61,943 nt of DNA, from the NCBI RefSeq assembly GCF_901521055.1, contig NZ_CABEGA010000020.1, positions 1 to 61,943 of the forward strand. The letters run 5' to 3'. The position numbers and the translations under genes were made by a program. The DNA comes from Cellulomonas hominis (GTDB taxonomy: Bacteria > Actinomycetota > Actinomycetes > Actinomycetales > Cellulomonadaceae). Under the pieces are notes generated by a model. That model searched no databases. It was not told where the DNA came from and saw nothing but the letters and a program-made list of their open reading frames with translations. Below are positions 29,489 to 38,057 of the stretch, one piece after another; positions within the stretch are counted from its first letter, which is position 1; every line of letters starts with the position of its first letter.

Positions 29489-29541
29489 GTTTCGAAACCC
29501 CTGAGTCTCGATTTGTTTCGGGCTGACGTGGCAGGCACAAT
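29489..29541. promoter_or_regulatory. MFS/TetR divergent promoter with palindromic operator candidate
   Basis: For the TetR gene a promoter is readable: TTGTTT (29513-29518), 17 bp, CACAAT (29536-29541). A 10-bp palindrome GTTTCGAAAC lies at 29489-29498 and a further GTTTCG at 29515-29520 overlaps that -35, forming an inverted CGAAAC-N16-GTTTCG pair. On the minus strand TACGGT, 17 bp downstream of TTCGAA, could serve the MFS gene, with the palindrome covering its -35. TetR binding here is inferred. Confidence 0.55.
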
Positions 29542-29563
29542 GGCGGGGACGAGAGGAGCTCGT

Positions 29564-30238
29564 ATGACCGCGCGCGACGACGCTGCCGTGACCGAGCCCG
29601 TGCCGGACGCCGCGACCGAGCCGGTCCGCCGGCCCGGACGCCGGCGCGACGACTCCAAGGACGACGTGATCCTGCAGGCCGCGCGCGAGCTCCTGAGCGA
29701 GCGCGGCTACGACGGCATGACCATGGACGCCGTCGCGGAGCGCGCCGGGGCGGGCAAGTCCACCGTCTACCGGCGCTGGCCCTCGAAGGTGCAGCTCACC
29801 GTCGACAGCCTGCTGTGCAGCAAGCAGCTCACCATCGACGAGGTGCCCGACACCGGCTCGCTCCGCGAGGACCTGCTGACCATCTTCACGATCGCCAGCC
29901 GCATGAAGAACGACGAGCTCATGTCCGGGGTGTTCACGGCGATCCGCGACGAGCCCGAGGTCCGGACGGTGTTCCACGAGCAGTTCGTGCTCGGCCGGGT
30001 GCGCCTGACCCGTGCGGTGCTGGAGCGGGCCCGCCTGCGCGGCGAGACCGGCCCGGACGTGGACCTCGACATGCTCGCCGCCGTGGCTCCCGCGATGGTC
30101 CACTACCGCAAGGTCGTGGCGCACCTGCCGATGGACGCGGAGTTCGCGCAGCGGCTGATCGACAAGGTGATCCTGCCGCTGGCGACCGGCAGCATCACGT
30201 CCGCCCCCGACCCGGCGCTGGTCGCGGGCGCCCGGTAG
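29564..30238 (+). CDS. TetR-family transcriptional regulator
   Basis: This 224-residue repressor has an N-terminal helix-turn-helix: AARELLSERGYDGMTMDAVAERAGAGKSTVYRRWPSK is the canonical TetR pattern (about 36-75). It is preceded by a flexible Arg-rich arm. The C-terminal domain resembles the TetR_C_11/16 ligand-binding types. GAGAGGA lies about 7 nt before the ATG. Divergence from a DHA2 pump is the classic QacR/TetR arrangement, so it most likely represses the pump and itself until a drug binds. Confidence 0.92.
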   Translation: MTARDDAAVTEPVPDAATEPVRRPGRRRDDSKDDVILQAARELLSERGYDGMTMDAVAERAGAGKSTVYRRWPSKVQLTVDSLLCSKQLTIDEVPDTGSLREDLLTIFTIASRMKNDELMSGVFTAIRDEPEVRTVFHEQFVLGRVRLTRAVLERARLRGETGPDVDLDMLAAVAPAMVHYRKVVAHLPMDAEFAQRLIDKVILPLATGSITSAPDPALVAGAR

Positions 30239-30295
30239 CGGTTCCGGCGCGCGGGACCGGTCGATAGGCTGGCGCTCCACACCCGGAGGTGAGCC

Positions 30296-30607
30296 GTGCT
30301 GCGTGACCTGCCCCGCGACGTGCTCGCGCGTCATCACGACGAGGTCCTGCGCCTGCTCGCGGAGCACGGAGTCGATGCCGCCGGGGTGTTCGGTTCCGTC
30401 GCCCGCGGCGAGGACGGTGCGGGCTCCGACCTCGACCTGATCGTGCACTTCGCGGACGGGTCCGGGCATGACGTGGTCGCGCTCACCGCAGCGCTCGAGT
30501 CGCTCCTGGGCATCACGGTCGACGTGGTCGACGACGTGGCCGTGCTCGACCGGGCCCGGCGCACCGGGGTCGGCCGCCGCATCCTCGCGGAGACCGTCCC
30601 CCTGTGA
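30296..30607 (+). CDS. mntA: MntA-type nucleotidyltransferase antitoxin
   Basis: This 103-residue protein is a minimal nucleotidyltransferase. The defining GSX10DXD motif is exact: GS at 33-34 and D45/D47 in GSDLDLIV, with the third acidic residue at about D76 (ITVDVVD). In characterised HepT-MntA systems the antitoxin AMPylates a Tyr of the toxin, blocking its RNase activity. The GTG start has GGAGG about 7 nt upstream and a TAGGCT -10 candidate (30265-30270) preceded by TTCCGG at 17 bp. The stop overlaps the toxin start (GTGA), so the two are translationally coupled. Confidence 0.9.
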   Translation: MLRDLPRDVLARHHDEVLRLLAEHGVDAAGVFGSVARGEDGAGSDLDLIVHFADGSGHDVVALTAALESLLGITVDVVDDVAVLDRARRTGVGRRILAETVPL

Positions 30608-31023
30608 CCCCGGAGCAGGCGGAGCGGGTCGTGGCCCTGGTCGAGGAGCTCGACGCCGCGGCCGCGCTCGCCGGTGACGAGCAGGAGCTGCGGGCGGACT
30701 GGCGCCTGCGCCTCGCGGCGGAGCGCGTGGTCGAACGGATCTTCCTCGCCGCGACCGACCTGGACGCGCCGCGGGCCGAGCGGTACTTCGGGCGCGAGGG
30801 CATGCACCGGCTGCGGGGGATGCGCAACCGGCTCGCGCACAACTACCTCGCGGTCGACCAGTCGGTGCTGTGGTCCGCGCTCTCCGTGCAGGTGCCCGCC
30901 GTACGCGCCGCCGTGGGACCCGACCTCGCGGTCGCCCGCGCCGTGCTCGCCGACGCGACGGGGTCGGAAGGCGACCCGGACCGGTGGCGGTCGACGCACC
31001 TGCGCCCGATCGACCCTGCCTGA
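30604..31023 (+). CDS. hepT: HepT-type HEPN RNase toxin
   Basis: This 139-residue all-helical HEPN protein carries the catalytic RX4HXY motif as RNRLAHNY (R74, H79, Y81). R and H form the RNase site and Y81 is the expected site of AMPylation by MntA. The GTG at 30604 lies inside the mntA stop codon, so antitoxin and toxin are made together with the antitoxin first. The pair is intact: both active sites are complete. A 66-bp palindromic repeat follows 4 nt after the stop. No transposase or other island marker flanks it. Confidence 0.9.
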   Translation: MTPEQAERVVALVEELDAAAALAGDEQELRADWRLRLAAERVVERIFLAATDLDAPRAERYFGREGMHRLRGMRNRLAHNYLAVDQSVLWSALSVQVPAVRAAVGPDLAVARAVLADATGSEGDPDRWRSTHLRPIDPA

Positions 31024-31027
31024 CCTC

Positions 31028-31093
31028 CGCCGAGATGGCAGTCCTCGCCTGCCCGGCGGTGCCGGGCTACAGGCCGGAAGTGCCATCTCGGCG
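31028..31093. repeat. Dispersed palindromic element, copy 1 (66 bp)
   Basis: The ends are perfect 13-bp inverted repeats CGCCGAGATGGCA (31028-31040) and its complement (31081-31093). The first 23 bases are identical to the reverse complement of the second copy at 38560-38624. It lies between the convergent hepT and CoA-binding genes and could also act as a terminator. No ORF is inside. I interpret it as a REP-like repeat. Confidence 0.75.
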
Positions 31094-31116
31094 TCCGCAC
31101 CGCCGGAGGCCGCAGG

Positions 31117-31617
31117 TCAGAGCAGGGCGCGGCGGCTGCTGATCACGCCCGTGTCGAAGCCCGCGAGGTGCAGGCCCCCGTGGAACCGGGCGTGCTCGAT
31201 CTTCACGCACCGGTCCATCACCACGGTCAGGCCGGCGGCCTCGCCGCGCGCCGCGACGTCCTCGTGCCACGACCCGAGCTGCAGCCACAGGGCCTTCGCG
31301 CCGACCGCGAGGGTCTCGTCCAGCACGGTCGGCAGGTCGTCGTGCCGGCGGAACACGTCCACCAGGTCCGGCACCACGGGCAGCGCGTCGAGCGAGGGGT
31401 AGACCGGCTGCCCGAGGATCTCCTTCTCGCGCGGGTTCACCAGGTACACGTCGTACGGCGCGCTGGACAGCAGGTACGTGGTGACGAAGTACGACGCGCG
31501 AGCGGGGTTGTTCGACGCCCCGACGACGGCGATCGACCGGGTGCGGCGCAGCAGCGCGAGGCGCTCCGGAGCGCTCGGGCCCTGCCAGGTGCGGGCCGGG
31601 GTGGTCGGGGTGCTCAT
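31117..31617 (-). CDS. CoA-binding domain protein (YccU-like)
   Basis: This 166-residue Rossmann-fold protein has the CoA-binding motif IAVVGASNNPARASYFVTTYL, then YLVNPREKEILGQPVYPSL and WLQLGSWHEDVAARGEAAGL. The conserved Cys in VVMDRCVKIEHAR is present. The family binds CoA but its biochemical role is not established. It is the last gene of the sulfur operon and its ATG overlaps the metY stop (ATGA), so it is translationally coupled. A function linked to CoA or persulfide chemistry in sulfur assimilation is plausible but inferred. Confidence 0.82.
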   Translation of the reverse strand: MSTPTTPARTWQGPSAPERLALLRRTRSIAVVGASNNPARASYFVTTYLLSSAPYDVYLVNPREKEILGQPVYPSLDALPVVPDLVDVFRRHDDLPTVLDETLAVGAKALWLQLGSWHEDVAARGEAAGLTVVMDRCVKIEHARFHGGLHLAGFDTGVISSRRALL

Positions 31618-33074
31618 CGGGTGGCCTCCGGGAGGGTGCAGGCGTCGGCGCCCAGGCCGGTGACGGCGGCCCCGACGGCGGGTGCGGCGGGGACGGCGGG
31701 GCGGGCCGCGGCGGCACGGGCACCGTCGTCGGTGGCGGCCCCGTCGTCGGACCCGGCACCGGCGGCGGCGGTGGCCGCGGTGAGCGCCTGGTCGAGGTCC
31801 CAGAGGATGTCCTCGGGGTCCTCGATGCCGACGCTGATCCGCACCAGGTCCTCCGGGACGCCGGCGGCGGCGAGCTGCTCGGCGGACAGCTGCTGGTGGG
31901 TGGTCGAGGCCGGGTGGATCACGAGGGTGCGGGCGTCGCCGACGTTCGCGAGGTGGCTGGCGAGCTGCAAGTGCTCGATGAACCGGCGCCCGACCTCGCG
32001 GCCCTCGCGGTCGGGGGTCGCGGCGAGCCGGAACGCGAACACCGACCCCGGCCCCAGCGGCAGGTAGCGGGCGGCGCGCTCGTGGTGCGGGTGCGACGGC
32101 AGGCCGGCCCACTGCACGGCCGTCACGCGCGGGTCGGCGTCGAGCCACTCCGCGACGGCCCGGGCGTTGGCCAGGTGCGCGTCGAGCCGCTGCGGCAGCG
32201 TCTCGACGCCCTGCAGCAGCTGGAACGCGGACTGCGCGGACAGCGACGGGCCGATGTCCCGCAGCTGCTCGGAGCGGAGCTTGGTGAGGAACCCGTACTC
32301 CCCGAAGTTCTCCCACCACTTCACGTGGTTGTACGAGGGCACCGGCTCCGTCATCTGCGGGAACTTGCCGTTGCCCCAGTCGAACCGCCCCGACTCGACG
32401 ACGACGCCGCCGAGCGTGGTGCCGTGCCCGCCGAGGAACTTGGTCGCCGAGTGGATGACGATGTCCGCGCCGTGCTCGATCGGCCGCACCAGGTACGGGG
32501 TCGAGAGCGTGGAGTCGACCACCAGCGGGATGCCCGCCGCGTGCGCGACCTCGGCCAGGCCGGCCAGGTCGGCGACCTCGCCCGACGGGTTCGCGACGAC
32601 CTCGGTGTACAGCACCTTGGTCTCGGGGCGGATGGCCGCGGCGTAGTCGGCGGGGTCCGTCCCGGGCACGAAGGTGGTCTCGACGCCGAACCGGCGCAGG
32701 GTCACGTCGAGCTGCGTCACCGTGCCGCCGTACAGCTGCGCGGAGGCGACGACGTGGTCCCCGGCGCCGACGAGCGCGGCGAACGTGATGAACTCCGCGG
32801 CCATGCCCGACGCGGTGGCCACGGCGCCGATGCCGCCCTCGAGGGACGCGATCCGCTCCTCGAACGCCGCGACCGTCGGGTTGCCGAGGCGCGAGTAGAT
32901 GTTGCCGTACTTCTGCAGCGCGAACAGGTTCGCGGCGTCGGTGGTGTCGTTGAAGACGAACGACGTGGTCTGGTAGATCGGCACCGCGCGGGCGCCGGTC
33001 GCGGCGTCGGGGATCGCCCCGGCGTGCAGGGCGCGGGTGCGGAAGCCGAAGCGGTGCTCGTCGGGCGCGGTCAT
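31614..33074 (-). CDS. metY: O-acetylhomoserine sulfhydrylase (MetY)
   Basis: This 486-residue PLP enzyme condenses O-acetylhomoserine with sulfide to homocysteine in the cytosol. The PLP lysine is K212 in IHSATKFLGGHGTTLGG. The substrate-side motifs YSRLGNPTVAAFEERIASLEGG and HPASTTHQQLSAEQ are typical of MetY rather than MetB. A C-terminal extension of about 50 Ala-rich residues (from about 437) exceeds the usual 430-residue length and looks disordered. It overlaps acs upstream (ATGA) and the CoA-binding gene downstream. Its presence after a sulfonate transporter gives the imported sulfur a path to methionine. Confidence 0.93.
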   Translation of the reverse strand: MTAPDEHRFGFRTRALHAGAIPDAATGARAVPIYQTTSFVFNDTTDAANLFALQKYGNIYSRLGNPTVAAFEERIASLEGGIGAVATASGMAAEFITFAALVGAGDHVVASAQLYGGTVTQLDVTLRRFGVETTFVPGTDPADYAAAIRPETKVLYTEVVANPSGEVADLAGLAEVAHAAGIPLVVDSTLSTPYLVRPIEHGADIVIHSATKFLGGHGTTLGGVVVESGRFDWGNGKFPQMTEPVPSYNHVKWWENFGEYGFLTKLRSEQLRDIGPSLSAQSAFQLLQGVETLPQRLDAHLANARAVAEWLDADPRVTAVQWAGLPSHPHHERAARYLPLGPGSVFAFRLAATPDREGREVGRRFIEHLQLASHLANVGDARTLVIHPASTTHQQLSAEQLAAAGVPEDLVRISVGIEDPEDILWDLDQALTAATAAAGAGSDDGAATDDGARAAAARPAVPAAPAVGAAVTGLGADACTLPEATR

Positions 33075-35158
33075 GCGGGGGTGGCCTCCTCGGCCGTGAG
33101 GTGGGGTGCGGGCGCGGCTGCCGTCACGGTAGCCGCACGGGGCAGGAGCGCGGCGACCTGGTCCACCGCCCACGGGTTCTGCAGGGACGTGACGTCGCCG
33201 AGCGGCCGGCCGTCGTGCAGGTCGGCGAGCAGGCGGCGCAGGATCTTGCCGGACCGGGTCTTGGGCACCTCGGGGACGACGAGCACGTGCCGCGGCTTGG
33301 CGACCGGCCCGATCTCCCGGGCGACCTGAGCCCGCAGGGTCTCGCGCAGGTCCTCGGCCGCGGCCCGCCAGGCGGCGACGTCCTCGACCGGCCCGGGCGC
33401 GACCGCCGGGACCACGAACGCCGCGACGGCCTGCCCGCCGACCGCGTCCGCGACGCCCGCAACGCCGGCCTCGCCGACGGCGGGGTGCGCGACCAGCGCG
33501 GACTCGATCTCGATGGTCGACAGCCGGTGTCCGGCGACGTTCACGACGTCGTCCACCCGGCCGAGCAGCCAGATGTCGCCGTCGGCGTCCCAGGAGGCGC
33601 CGTCGCCGGCCAGGAAGTAGCCGTGCTCCGCGAACGGCCGCCAGTACGAGTCGAGGTACCGCTGCGCGTCGCCCCACACCGTGCGTGCCATCCCGGGCCA
33701 GGGCCGGTCGATCACGAGGTAGCCCCCGGACCCCCGCGGCACCTCGGCGCCGGCGTCGTCCACCACGCGGGCCGACAGCCCCGGCAGCGGGCGGGTCGCG
33801 GACCCCGGCTTGAGGGTCGTCACGCCCGGCAGCGGCGCGATGACGGCCGCGCCGGTCTCGGACTGCCACCAGGTGTCGACCACGGGGGCGGTGCCGGCAC
33901 CGAGCTGGTCGCGGAACCACACCCACGCCTCGGGGTTGATCGCCTCGCCGACCGTCCCGAGCAGCCGGATGCTGGACAGGTCGTGGCCGGCGGGCAGCCC
34001 GTCGGGGAACCAGGTCATGAAGGTCCGGATGAGCGTCGGGGCCGTGTAGTACACGGTGACGCCGTACCGCTCGATGACCTCGAGGTGGCGCTCGCGGTGC
34101 GGGGTGTCCGGCGTGCCCTCGTAGATGACCTGCGTGAGGCCGTTGCTCAGGGGGCCGTAGATCTCGTAGGTGTGCGCGGTCACCCAGGCGAGGTCCGCGG
34201 TGCACCAGTGCACGTCGTCGGGCTTCGCGTCGAACATCGCCCAGTGGGTCCAGGACGCCTGGGTGAGGTAGCCGCCGGTGGTGTGCACCAGGCCCTTCGG
34301 CTTCCCGGTGGTGCCCGAGGTGTAGATGATGAAGAGCGGGTGCTCGGCGTCGAAGGCCTGCGCCTCGTGCACGGGGGACGCGGTGTCCACGACGTCGTGC
34401 CACCAGACGTCGCGGCCCTCGGTCCAGGCGACGTCCTGACCGGTGCGGCGCACGACCAGGACGTGCTCCACGTGGTCCAGGCCGTCGACCGCGGCGTCGG
34501 CGGCGGACTTCACCTCGACGGCCTGCCCGCGGCGGAACTGCCCGTCGCTGGTGACGAGCAGCTTCGCGCCCGTGTCCTGGACGCGGAACCGCACCGCCTC
34601 GGCGGAGAAGCCCCCGAACACGAGCGAGTGCACCGCGCCGATCCGGGCGACCGCGAGCGTGACGATCAGCGTCTCGGCGATCACCGGCAGGTAGACGACC
34701 ACCCGGTCCCCGGGCCCGACGCCGAGGTCGGTGAGGGCGTTCGCGGCGCGGGAGACCTCCCGCTGCAGGTCGGCGTACGTGTACGAGCGGCGGTCGCCGC
34801 GCTCGCCCTCGGCGTGGAACGCGACCGTGTCCCCGCGCCCGGCGGCCACGTGCCGGTCGACGCAGTTCACCGCGGCGTTGAGCCGGCCGCCGACGAACCA
34901 CTGCGCCTCCGGCACGGTCAGCTCGCCGTCCGGGCCGGGGACCGCGGGGGACCACGTGTGCGCGGTGTGCCAGGGCTCCGCCCAGTCGAGGCGCCGGGCG
35001 GCGTCCTCCCAGAACCCGACCGGGTCCGACGCCGCGCGGGCCAGCAGGCGCGCGTGCTCGTCGGGGCCGATGTTCCAGTCGCCGGCAGGCGCGGGGAACG
35101 CCCGGGTCTCGGTCTGCAGCGCGTCGATCGTCGCGCCGGTCGTCACCGTGCTCGTCAT
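33071..35158 (-). CDS. acs: Acetyl-CoA synthetase (AMP-forming)
   Basis: This 695-residue adenylate-forming enzyme activates acetate to acetyl-CoA. Motifs are FIIYTSGTTGKPKGLVHT (P-loop), TADLAWVTAHTYEIYGPL, DTWWQSETG, in which the Trp pair that limits the pocket to acetate is retained, and the C-terminal KTRSGKILRR with the Lys that is reversibly acetylated in Acs. It is embedded in the sulfur operon with ATGA overlaps on both sides. It could supply acetyl-CoA for homoserine acetylation or activate an acetate-like product of a sulfonate such as sulfoacetate; the Trp pair favours acetate. Confidence 0.9.
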   Translation of the reverse strand: MTSTVTTGATIDALQTETRAFPAPAGDWNIGPDEHARLLARAASDPVGFWEDAARRLDWAEPWHTAHTWSPAVPGPDGELTVPEAQWFVGGRLNAAVNCVDRHVAAGRGDTVAFHAEGERGDRRSYTYADLQREVSRAANALTDLGVGPGDRVVVYLPVIAETLIVTLAVARIGAVHSLVFGGFSAEAVRFRVQDTGAKLLVTSDGQFRRGQAVEVKSAADAAVDGLDHVEHVLVVRRTGQDVAWTEGRDVWWHDVVDTASPVHEAQAFDAEHPLFIIYTSGTTGKPKGLVHTTGGYLTQASWTHWAMFDAKPDDVHWCTADLAWVTAHTYEIYGPLSNGLTQVIYEGTPDTPHRERHLEVIERYGVTVYYTAPTLIRTFMTWFPDGLPAGHDLSSIRLLGTVGEAINPEAWVWFRDQLGAGTAPVVDTWWQSETGAAVIAPLPGVTTLKPGSATRPLPGLSARVVDDAGAEVPRGSGGYLVIDRPWPGMARTVWGDAQRYLDSYWRPFAEHGYFLAGDGASWDADGDIWLLGRVDDVVNVAGHRLSTIEIESALVAHPAVGEAGVAGVADAVGGQAVAAFVVPAVAPGPVEDVAAWRAAAEDLRETLRAQVAREIGPVAKPRHVLVVPEVPKTRSGKILRRLLADLHDGRPLGDVTSLQNPWAVDQVAALLPRAATVTAAAPAPHLTAEEATPA

Positions 35159-36042
35159 GCCCACCTTCTCAGCAGCGACTTCTCGGCCAGGCCGATCAGC
35201 GCGTCGGTCGTCTTGCCCAGCAGCGCCAGCAGGACGATCGCGAGGATCATCCGGTCGACGCGGCCGTTGTTGCCCGAGTCCATCAGCAGGAAGCCGAGTC
35301 CCATCGACGAGGCGATGAGCTCCGCGGCCACCAGGAACAGCCACGACTGGGCCATCGCCAGCCGCAGGCCGGCCACCACCGACGGCACCGCCGCCGGGAG
35401 CTGCACCGCCGCCAGCAGGCGCGGGCCCCGCAGGCCGTACGCGCGCCCGGCCTCGACCAGGTGCGCGTCGACGTGCCGCAGCGCGGCGACCACCGTGGTG
35501 TAGACGGGGAAGAACGCGCCGATCGCGATCAGCGTCAGCTTGGACTCCTCGCCGATCTTCATCCAGAGGATCAGCAGCGGCACCCACGCGAGCGACGGCA
35601 CCGCGCGGATCGCCCCGAGCGTCGGCTCCAGCAGTGCGCCGGTCAACCGGGACAGGCCCACCACCGACCCGATCGCCAGGCCGAGCGCCGCGCCGATCAG
35701 GAAGCCGAGCACCACCCGCTGCGTCGAGATCGCCACGTACGGCCCGAGCAGCCCCCGCTCGGCGAGGTCGACGGCCGCCGTCCACACCGACGCGGGGCTC
35801 GGCAGCTGGTACGGCGCGACCAGACCCGACGTCGTGACCACCTGCCACACGACGAGCAGGACCACCGGCAGCACCAGCCCCAGCGCGAGCCGCACCGGGC
35901 GCCGCGCCAGCGGGCCCGACCCCGGGCGCGGGAGCACCGAGGAGCTGAACGGGTTGAGCCCGGGCAGGGCGCGGCCGCGCGCGTCGGTCACCGGGGCGCT
36001 GGTGCCCGTCACGGTCACCGCACCGCTGAGCGACGGGGACAT
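35155..36042 (-). CDS. ssuC: Sulfonate/taurine-type ABC transporter permease
   Basis: This 295-residue inner-membrane protein has about six helices after a 50-residue cytoplasmic lead. The ABC coupling loop is EAGRAYGLRGPRLLAAVQLPAAVPSVVAGLR, the EAA-type motif of SsuC/TauC permeases. RAVPSLAWVPLLILW and FFPVYTTVVAALR are typical of the family. It pairs with the neighbouring SsuA-like binding protein and SsuB-like ATPase. It starts 12 bp after ssuA and its stop overlaps the acs start. Substrate assignment (aliphatic sulfonate) follows from the family and the sulfur neighbours. Confidence 0.88.
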   Translation of the reverse strand: MSPSLSGAVTVTGTSAPVTDARGRALPGLNPFSSSVLPRPGSGPLARRPVRLALGLVLPVVLLVVWQVVTTSGLVAPYQLPSPASVWTAAVDLAERGLLGPYVAISTQRVVLGFLIGAALGLAIGSVVGLSRLTGALLEPTLGAIRAVPSLAWVPLLILWMKIGEESKLTLIAIGAFFPVYTTVVAALRHVDAHLVEAGRAYGLRGPRLLAAVQLPAAVPSVVAGLRLAMAQSWLFLVAAELIASSMGLGFLLMDSGNNGRVDRMILAIVLLALLGKTTDALIGLAEKSLLRRWA

Positions 36043-36054
36043 GGCTGCTCCTCG

Positions 36055-37140
36055 TCAGTCGGCGATGCTCGACGGGTCGGCGTCCTGGGCGAACGTCGGC
36101 TCGAACAGCTCGTCCAGGGCGGTGTCGATGAGGTCCTGGCTCGCGACGTCGCCGGACTCGACGAAGATCGGGCCGACGACCTCGAGCACCTCGCGCTGCG
36201 CCTCGCCCGGGACGGGGTCGATGTCCAGCGTGGTGCGCTCGGTGATGACCGTCTCGGCGACGGCCGGGTCGATGCCGGCGACCTCCGCGAGGATGCTCGC
36301 GACCTCGTCCGGGTTCTCCTGCGCCCACGCACGCGCCTTCTCGTACGCGTCGACCACGACCTGCGCGAGGTCGGGGCTCGCGTCGAGGAACTCCTGCGTG
36401 GCGTTGAGGAACCCGTAGGTGTTGAAGTCGACGTTCCGGTACAGCAGCGTCGACCCGGCGTCCGCCTCGCTCGCCGCCATCAGCGGGTCCAGGCCGGACC
36501 AGGCGTCCACGGAGCCGTTCTCCAGGGCGGCCTTGCCGTCGGCGTGCTGCAGGTTCTGCACCTCGACCTCGGCCGGGTCGACGCCCGCCTCGTCCAGGGA
36601 CTGCAGCAGGAAGAAGTAGGGGTCCGTGCCCTTCGTCGCGGCGACCGACCGGCCGGCCAGGTCCTCGACGCTGGTGATGTCCGAGCCGGCGGGCACCACC
36701 AGGGCCGCCCACTCCGGCTGGGAGTAGATGTCGATCGTGCGGATCGGGGAGCCGTTCGACCGGGCGAGCAGCGCCGCCGAGCCCGCGGTGGAGCCGACGT
36801 CGACCGCCCCGGCGCGCAGCGCCTCGTTCGCCTTGTTCGACCCGGCCGACTGCACCCACTCGACCGTGACGTCGTCGCCGAGGGTCTCCTCGATCCAGCC
36901 CTGGTCCTTGATGACGAGGCTCAGCGGGTTGTACGTCGCGAAGTCGAGCGTGAGCGTGTCGGCGCTCCACCCCTCGGCGGCGGCGTCCGCGGCGTCGGGG
37001 GCGTCGGCCTGGGCCTGCGCCTCGCCCTCGCCGGCGACGCAGCCCCCGAGCAGCAGGGTCGCGGCGAGGGCGGCGACGCCGAGGGTGAGCGGTCGGCGGG
37101 CGGTCGGACGGCGCCACGGGGCGGCGGTGCGGGCGGTCAT
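36055..37140 (-). CDS. ssuA: Sulfonate-type ABC transporter substrate-binding lipoprotein
   Basis: This 361-residue protein is a lipoprotein: positively charged start, hydrophobic stretch and lipobox LLGGC with the lipidated Cys at 34. The mature part is an SsuA/THI5-like periplasmic-binding fold (LDFATYNPLSLVIKDQGW, WVQSAGSNKANEALRAGAVDVGSTAGSAAL, then VEDLAGRSVAATKGTDPYFFLLQ). It would capture sulfonates outside the membrane for SsuC. It lies between ssuB (68 bp upstream) and ssuC (12 bp downstream). Nitrate, taurine or pyrimidine precursors are alternative ligands in this superfamily. Confidence 0.88.
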   Translation of the reverse strand: MTARTAAPWRRPTARRPLTLGVAALAATLLLGGCVAGEGEAQAQADAPDAADAAAEGWSADTLTLDFATYNPLSLVIKDQGWIEETLGDDVTVEWVQSAGSNKANEALRAGAVDVGSTAGSAALLARSNGSPIRTIDIYSQPEWAALVVPAGSDITSVEDLAGRSVAATKGTDPYFFLLQSLDEAGVDPAEVEVQNLQHADGKAALENGSVDAWSGLDPLMAASEADAGSTLLYRNVDFNTYGFLNATQEFLDASPDLAQVVVDAYEKARAWAQENPDEVASILAEVAGIDPAVAETVITERTTLDIDPVPGEAQREVLEVVGPIFVESGDVASQDLIDTALDELFEPTFAQDADPSSIAD

Positions 37141-37208
37141 CTCGTCTCCTGACGGGTGCGGGTGCGGGTGCGGTGCGGTGCGGGCGGGTCGGTGGGTGGA
37201 GCGGGCGG

Positions 37209-38057
37209 TCAGATCGCGTGGTGCAGGTCGGGGTCGTGCCGGCGGTGGTGCGTGGCGACACCCAGGCCGTCCAGCAGCTCCGCGCGCAGCTCGGCGAGCC
37301 GGCTGTCGGCGCGGTCGCGGGGACGCCGGCCGGGGACGTCGATGACGGAGCGGATGGACGTGCCGGTGCCGTCCGGCGCGCCGAGCAGCACCACCCGGTC
37401 GGCCAGGTACAGGGCCTCCTCGACGTCGTGGGTGACCAGCAGCACCGTCGTGGGCTGGCGGGCGTGCACGTCGAGCAGCAGGTCCTGCATCCGCAGCCGG
37501 GTCAGGGCGTCGAGCGCGCCGAACGGCTCGTCGAGCAGCAGCACCCCCGGGCGGCGGGCGAGCGCCCGGGCCAGCGACGCGCGCTGCGCCATGCCCCCGG
37601 ACACCTGCCGCGGCCGCAGCCCCGCGGAGCCCGACAGCCCGACCAGCTCGAGCAGCCGGGCGACCTGCTCCCGGGCGGCCGCCCGCGGGGTGCCGCGCGG
37701 CACGCCGAGGGCGACGTTCTGGGCGAGCGTCCGCCAGGGGAGCAGGCGCGGCTCCTGGAACGCCACCGCGGTGCGCGCGTCGTAGGGAGCCACGGGCTCA
37801 CCGCCGAGCCGGAGCGATCCGGCGTCCGGGGCGTCCAGGCCGGCGACCTGCCGGAGCAGCGTCGACTTGCCGCAGCCCGACGGGCCGATGACGGCGACGA
37901 CCTCACCCGCGGCGATCCGCAGGTCGACGCCCGCGAGCACCGGCCGGGGGCCGGTCGGGGTGGCGAACGTGCGCGCCACGCCCCGCAGGTCGACGCGCAG
38001 GGCAGGGGCGTCGGTGCCGGCGGCCGGCGGGGCCGAGGCGGTCGGTGCGTGCGTCAT
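37209..38057 (-). CDS. ssuB: Sulfonate-type ABC transporter ATP-binding protein
   Basis: This 282-residue ATPase energises the SsuC permease. Walker A is IGPSGCGKST (about 57-66), the Q-loop is AVAFQEPRLLPWRTLAQNVALG as in SsuB/TauB, the signature is VSGGMAQRASLARAL and Walker B is LLLDEPFGALDALTR. It is the first full gene of the operon. Its ATG at 38057 lies 180 nt downstream of the Cys-rich leader ORF, and the promoter is about 365 bp upstream, so the long leader probably controls it. Confidence 0.93.
   Translation of the reverse strand: MTHAPTASAPPAAGTDAPALRVDLRGVARTFATPTGPRPVLAGVDLRIAAGEVVAVIGPSGCGKSTLLRQVAGLDAPDAGSLRLGGEPVAPYDARTAVAFQEPRLLPWRTLAQNVALGVPRGTPRAAAREQVARLLELVGLSGSAGLRPRQVSGGMAQRASLARALARRPGVLLLDEPFGALDALTRLRMQDLLLDVHARQPTTVLLVTHDVEEALYLADRVVLLGAPDGTGTSIRSVIDVPGRRPRDRADSRLAELRAELLDGLGVATHHRRHDPDLHHAI

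Noticed and set aside
30296..31093. A defence island around the toxin-antitoxin pair
   Set aside because: Neighbours are a drug pump, its regulator and sulfur genes. No nuclease, helicase, restriction or integrase gene is near.
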